A DNA stretch of 64,000 nucleotides, from positions 1 to 64,000 of the forward strand of contig JARLIH010000256.1 of the NCBI GenBank assembly GCA_031291845.1. The letters are read 5' to 3'. The notes under the pieces were generated by a model. That model had not been told where the DNA came from and did not search any database. It saw nothing but the letters and a program-made list of their open reading frames with translations. Source of the stretch: Isosphaeraceae bacterium (lineage in GTDB: Bacteria; Planctomycetota; Planctomycetia; Isosphaerales; Isosphaeraceae). This document shows, in pieces, positions 60,399 to 64,000 of the stretch (positions within the stretch are counted from its first letter, which is position 1; every line of letters begins with the position of its first letter). Position numbers and translations under genes: made by a program.

Positions 60399-62216
60399 AT
60401 GCCTCCAAAAGCACACAGCACCCAGCCGCTAACCGTCAAAGCGTACCGAGGCGATGCAAAGACCCTGCTGGCTTTCAACCTGCCCGACCGGGCCAGCGCA
60501 AAGGATCTCGCAGGGTTCACGATCCAATGCCAGCCGCCTGGACAACCTGCGTTCTACCTCCAAAACAACCTGCGGTTCGAGGTCCCCGGGCAACACGCCC
60601 AGGTTGCCACCGAGCCGGCCACGTCGAGCATCAACGCTCCCTTCCATAAGTTTCGCTGGCTGCACATCCCCGGCACGTTTCAGGGCACAAAGCCCACGTT
60701 CGGCCCGAACGTCTACACTGTGACGCCCCGCTTTTTCGATGGCGCCGGGGCCCTCTTGCCGATCGACCGCGGGCGGAGCGTCTCGGTCACCGTGGACGTC
60801 CAGCCTTTCAAGACGAAGGGGCTGGAGCTGGGCTTCACGCGCGGCTTCATGCAGTCACAGGCATTCGTCCATCATTTCGGGCTCAAGGCCGTGCTCCGAC
60901 CGAAGGGAAACGAGCTGCAGTTCGACACCTCGGCGGTCTCGGGGACCAACAACCAGGGCCAGACCTATACGTTCGCCGAGGAATACGACTGGAGCGGTTT
61001 CACCGCGCGCGCGAAAATCTTCGGGATTCTTAACGAAGTATTGAACGACAAATCGTTGCATCTGGACGTGTTTGCCTACGATCTCAACGAGCCCGACGTG
61101 ATCGCGGTCCTGCTCCAGCTTGCCAAGCAAGGGCGAGTGCGGGTGATCCTCGACGACGCGGCCCTGCACCATAGCGGCTCCTCGCCGAGACCCGAGGACG
61201 AGTTTGAAGCACTCTTTACGAAGGCGGCCCAGCGCGGCGCGGCGATCCTCCGCGGGCACTTCAAGCGCTACGCGCACGACAAGGTGTTCATCGTTTCGAA
61301 GAACTCCGCCGCCACGAAGGTGCTCACCGGGTCGACGAATTTCTCGGTAACGGGCATGTACGTCAACGCGAACCACGTGCTCGTCTTCAACGATCCGAAG
61401 GTAGCCGCGAAGTACCAGGATGTCTTCAACGCATCGTGGTCGGGGAACGTGAAAGGCCCGGCTTTTCTGCAGGATCCGCTCTCCGCGGCGACGTTCAACG
61501 CGACGTCGAAACTGACGCCCCAGAGCGAGATCACCTTCTCGCCGCATGCGAGCACCTTCGCCGAGCAGATTCTCGACGGGCTGGTGGCTCGGATTCAGCA
61601 GGAGGAAAAAACCGCGCACGGCAGCGTCCTGTTCGCGGTCATGGAGATCGGCACCGGCACCGGCCCGGTTTACCCGGCGCTGCAAAAGTTGCACGAGAAC
61701 CAGCAGATCTTCAGTTACGGCATCTCCGACACCACGTCGGGCATCGAGTTGTACGCGCCCGGGAAAACGACCGGCGTGCTCGTGACGGGCAAGCCGACCA
61801 AGTCCCAGCTCCCGCCGCCGTTCGACCAGGTGCCGGTGATCCCGGGGGTCGGCCACCAGGTGCATCATAAGTTCGTCGTCTGCGGGTTCAACGGCAACAA
61901 TCCCGTCACGTACTGCGGCTCTTCGAATCTCGCCCTCGGCGGTGAGGAATCGAACGGAGACAACCTGATCGCCATTCACGACGGCGACGTCGCGACCGTC
62001 TTCGCGATCGAGGCGCTGGCGCTGGTCGATCACTTTGAGTTCCTGGACCGCAGCGCAACGACCAAGCCCAAGGCCCCCAAGCGTGCACCGAAGTTTGCCT
62101 CGAAGCAGCAGCTCGCGGTCTCGGCCGGCTGGTTCCTCTCCACGACCGATCAGTGGGCCGCCCCCTATTTCAATCCCGGCGATCTGCATTGCGTCGATCG
62201 CGAGCTCTTTGGTTGA
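60399..62216 (+). CDS. Phospholipase D-like (HKD) protein
   Basis: The 605-residue protein has two HKD motifs of the PLD superfamily: HDKVFIV near 293 followed by GSTNFS, and HHKFVVCGF near 489 followed by GSSNLALGGEE and NGDNLI. The N-terminal 200 residues form an immunoglobulin-like or beta domain (HIPGTFQGTKP). PLD enzymes cleave phospholipids or nucleic acids. AAGGAG lies before the ATG. It is the last gene of the hydrolase island; the DUF2278 gene ends 141 bp upstream. Confidence 0.87.
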   Translation: MPPKAHSTQPLTVKAYRGDAKTLLAFNLPDRASAKDLAGFTIQCQPPGQPAFYLQNNLRFEVPGQHAQVATEPATSSINAPFHKFRWLHIPGTFQGTKPTFGPNVYTVTPRFFDGAGALLPIDRGRSVSVTVDVQPFKTKGLELGFTRGFMQSQAFVHHFGLKAVLRPKGNELQFDTSAVSGTNNQGQTYTFAEEYDWSGFTARAKIFGILNEVLNDKSLHLDVFAYDLNEPDVIAVLLQLAKQGRVRVILDDAALHHSGSSPRPEDEFEALFTKAAQRGAAILRGHFKRYAHDKVFIVSKNSAATKVLTGSTNFSVTGMYVNANHVLVFNDPKVAAKYQDVFNASWSGNVKGPAFLQDPLSAATFNATSKLTPQSEITFSPHASTFAEQILDGLVARIQQEEKTAHGSVLFAVMEIGTGTGPVYPALQKLHENQQIFSYGISDTTSGIELYAPGKTTGVLVTGKPTKSQLPPPFDQVPVIPGVGHQVHHKFVVCGFNGNNPVTYCGSSNLALGGEESNGDNLIAIHDGDVATVFAIEALALVDHFEFLDRSATTKPKAPKRAPKFASKQQLAVSAGWFLSTTDQWAAPYFNPGDLHCVDRELFG

Positions 62217-62356
62217 ATCGATGCGGCACCGAGCAAAGCGCGATGACATGTAGCAAGTCCAATGCCGTTGAAGGAATGTTGGCTGGCAACCCGCCGCATC
62301 GACCGCTAGAATCGATCCTCACTCCCGTTGGACCAGGCCCGAAGGGTCAATGATCG

Positions 62357-63439
62357 ATGCAACGACGCGGACCGTTCGCCCCGAAGCGCTGGCCAGTCTC
62401 GCGACCTCCGCTCTGGCCGTTGTTCCTGACGTGCTGGGTCGCGGGCTGCGACTCCTTGACGATGGCGCCGCCGGCAGCGCCCGAGCTTAGCTCCATTACC
62501 AGGCCGTCGGAGACGCCGCCCAGGACCCTCGAGCTGGTTCTCGGCGGTGAGACGATCGACCGCTTGTTCTGGGCCGCCAAGGGTCCCCCCATGGCAGAAC
62601 GGCGCAAAGTGGTATGCTACGAGGCGCACCTGGGGGCGGGCGACCCGCCGGCGAAGCAGGCCGAGCTGATCCGCAACGCCCTGGAGAGGCATGTCTCCGC
62701 CCTGATCGTCGAGCCCGTCGACGCACCCGAGGTCGTCGACGCGTTGCGCTCAGCGCAGGCGCAGTCGGTCCCCATCGTGCTCCTCGATCACCCGGTCCCA
62801 GGGCTGGGTAACGCGGGGCCGGTCACGCTCGTCGCGCTTCCTGACTTCGGACCTTCGGCGCGGTCGATCGTCGCGTCGGCCCAAGCGTCCGCCAAGACGA
62901 GGAAGCTGCCGGCAGACGGCCGCGCCCTTCTCCTCGTCAACAGCCGGACGGACCGGCGCTCGGCCGATCGCGTCGCCGCGCTCCGCAGCGCGCTCAAGGA
63001 GGCCGGCACCGGCTTGAGCGAGACCTTGCAGTTCACCGACACCGGTGAAGCCATCGAGTCTTCTCTCCGGGCCAAGCTGACCGCCGACCCGAAGATCACC
63101 TTCGTGTTCGCCGAGGAGGACCAAGGGCTGGCCGCCGCCAACCATCTCCGTCAAGAGTTGCGTGACAAGCGCCCGTTCGTCACGGCCGGCTATTTCCACT
63201 TCGACTCGCGCGACGAACCCGTGCCCATCGAGGGTTGCGCCGCGGCCGTCGATGGCAATCAGCGCGGCCTGATCGCCAGGGCGGTGGACTCGGCCGTGCG
63301 GCTGGCGAACGGCGAGAAAGTGCCGGACCGGATCGAGGTCCCCCTGGTCCTCTGCATCGACGGCCAGCGGCCGGCCCCCTCGAATCCCGACACCACCCCC
63401 GCTCCAGCGCCCCCGAGTGCGCCTGCTCCACGTTTGTAA
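62357..63439 (+). CDS. Sugar-ABC-type substrate-binding lipoprotein
   Basis: The 360-residue lipoprotein has a lipobox at residues 28-31 (WVAGC, Cys31) and a type I periplasmic-binding fold like ribose-binding proteins. DAPEVVDALRSAQAQSVPIV and LLDHPVPGLGN lie in the first lobe, VFAEEDQGLAAANHLRQEL in the second. No ABC transporter genes are adjacent, so it may act as a sensor rather than in uptake. A Pro/Ala-rich tail ends it. Confidence 0.8.
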   Translation: MQRRGPFAPKRWPVSRPPLWPLFLTCWVAGCDSLTMAPPAAPELSSITRPSETPPRTLELVLGGETIDRLFWAAKGPPMAERRKVVCYEAHLGAGDPPAKQAELIRNALERHVSALIVEPVDAPEVVDALRSAQAQSVPIVLLDHPVPGLGNAGPVTLVALPDFGPSARSIVASAQASAKTRKLPADGRALLLVNSRTDRRSADRVAALRSALKEAGTGLSETLQFTDTGEAIESSLRAKLTADPKITFVFAEEDQGLAAANHLRQELRDKRPFVTAGYFHFDSRDEPVPIEGCAAAVDGNQRGLIARAVDSAVRLANGEKVPDRIEVPLVLCIDGQRPAPSNPDTTPAPAPPSAPAPRL

Positions 63440-63655
63440 GGTGCATGAAATGCACCGCCGTCGTTGGTGTCGCGAATCCGGTGCATTTCTTGCGCCCTAC
63501 GAGAGGCGTTCGACGGTCCCGATCAGATCGCGGAAATCATCAAGACTTCCCTTATTCTTAATAACGGAGGGTTACAATCCCCGCCACTTTTCGAACGGGG
63601 CCGGCCTGGTCCTGAGAGAGAAGGGAACCCATGCTGGGGATCGAGGCAAACAAAT

Positions 63656-64000
63656 GAATCGCCGCGTTCTGGTGGGGCTTGCCGTTTTAGGGCTGTTGGT
63701 GGTTGCCGCCGGAACGATGTCGGCTCCCGCCGACTTGCGAGCGTCTCTCTTCGGCGGGAGCCGCGAGCGGGCCCTCGCCTTGATCGCGCGACGTGGAGGA
63801 CAGGTCCGGGTGGACGAACGCCAGCCCGGCAAGCCCGTGGTCAAGGTTGACCTCTACGCGGCCACGGAGTTCACGGACGAAGACCTGAAGGCCATCGAAA
63901 CATTCCCTCGCCTCCGGTCCCTCGACCTCATGGGGACGCGCGTCACCGATGCCGGCGTCTCGCGCCTCGTCAGCCACCTGGGCGCGCTTCAAACCCTCGA
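63656..64000 (+). CDS. Leucine-rich-repeat protein, partial at window end
   Basis: The start MNRRVLVGLAVLGLLVVAAG is a signal peptide; after about 65 residues comes a leucine-rich repeat (LRSLDLMGTRVTDAGVSRL). GAGG lies 8 nt before the ATG. The gene continues past 64000, so its size and end are unknown. It is likely an exported or surface protein. Confidence 0.7.

Overview
This is about 64 kb of GC-rich DNA, most likely from the chromosome of a planctomycete of the Isosphaeraceae/Gemmataceae type. That is an inference. It rests on an ECF sigma factor with a long membrane-anchored tail, a family of tiny membrane proteins sharing a proline-rich C-terminal signature, short palindromic repeats, many decayed transposases and glycine-rich secreted proteins. 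No rRNA, tRNA or CRISPR array was seen.

Layout. 1-3.7 kb: a gene-poor start, a small membrane protein, a two-gene pair whose second member carries a HEPN-like motif, and an IS21 remnant. 3.8-11.1 kb: a tightly coupled minus-strand operon of five genes. In transcription order these are a SIS-HAD fusion, a phosphoribosyltransferase with a C-terminal extension, a P-loop (ORC/CDC6-like) ATPase, an unclassified protein and a PfkB-type kinase. It is the best candidate here for an undescribed system. 11.3-15 kb: palindromic repeats, then a quinol-type nitric oxide reductase with two small membrane proteins. 15-21.6 kb: a mobile-element graveyard (IS4-like, two Y1/HUH transposase remnants, an orphan WD40 fragment) around an ECF sigma factor and a duplicated family of small membrane proteins.

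21.9-27.4 kb: a single 1848-residue SIR2-domain protein, probably anti-phage, with transposase remnants on both sides. 27.9-49 kb: mostly housekeeping and accessory genes. These are a single-chain xanthine dehydrogenase, an ABM-domain membrane protein, a K+ channel, a Ca2+/H+ antiporter, a sterol-desaturase-like hydroxylase, an aldo/keto reductase, a DUF433/DUF5615 toxin-antitoxin pair, a HEAT-repeat protein, a triple-fusion Ada-Ogt-AlkA alkylation-repair protein coupled to a 2OG-Fe(II) oxygenase, a zinc-ribbon peptide, an RRM protein, a GNAT acetyltransferase and a Gly/Tyr-rich TPR protein.

49.2-62.2 kb: a plus-strand run of hydrolases around a very large membrane protein. It holds a lipase-metalloprotease fusion, a metallo-beta-lactamase-fold enzyme, a 1618-residue receptor-like membrane protein, a truncated patatin, a DUF2278 protein and a phospholipase D-like protein. 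This is a second candidate conflict or toxin-like island. The window ends with a sugar-binding-type lipoprotein and the start of a leucine-rich-repeat protein that runs off the edge.
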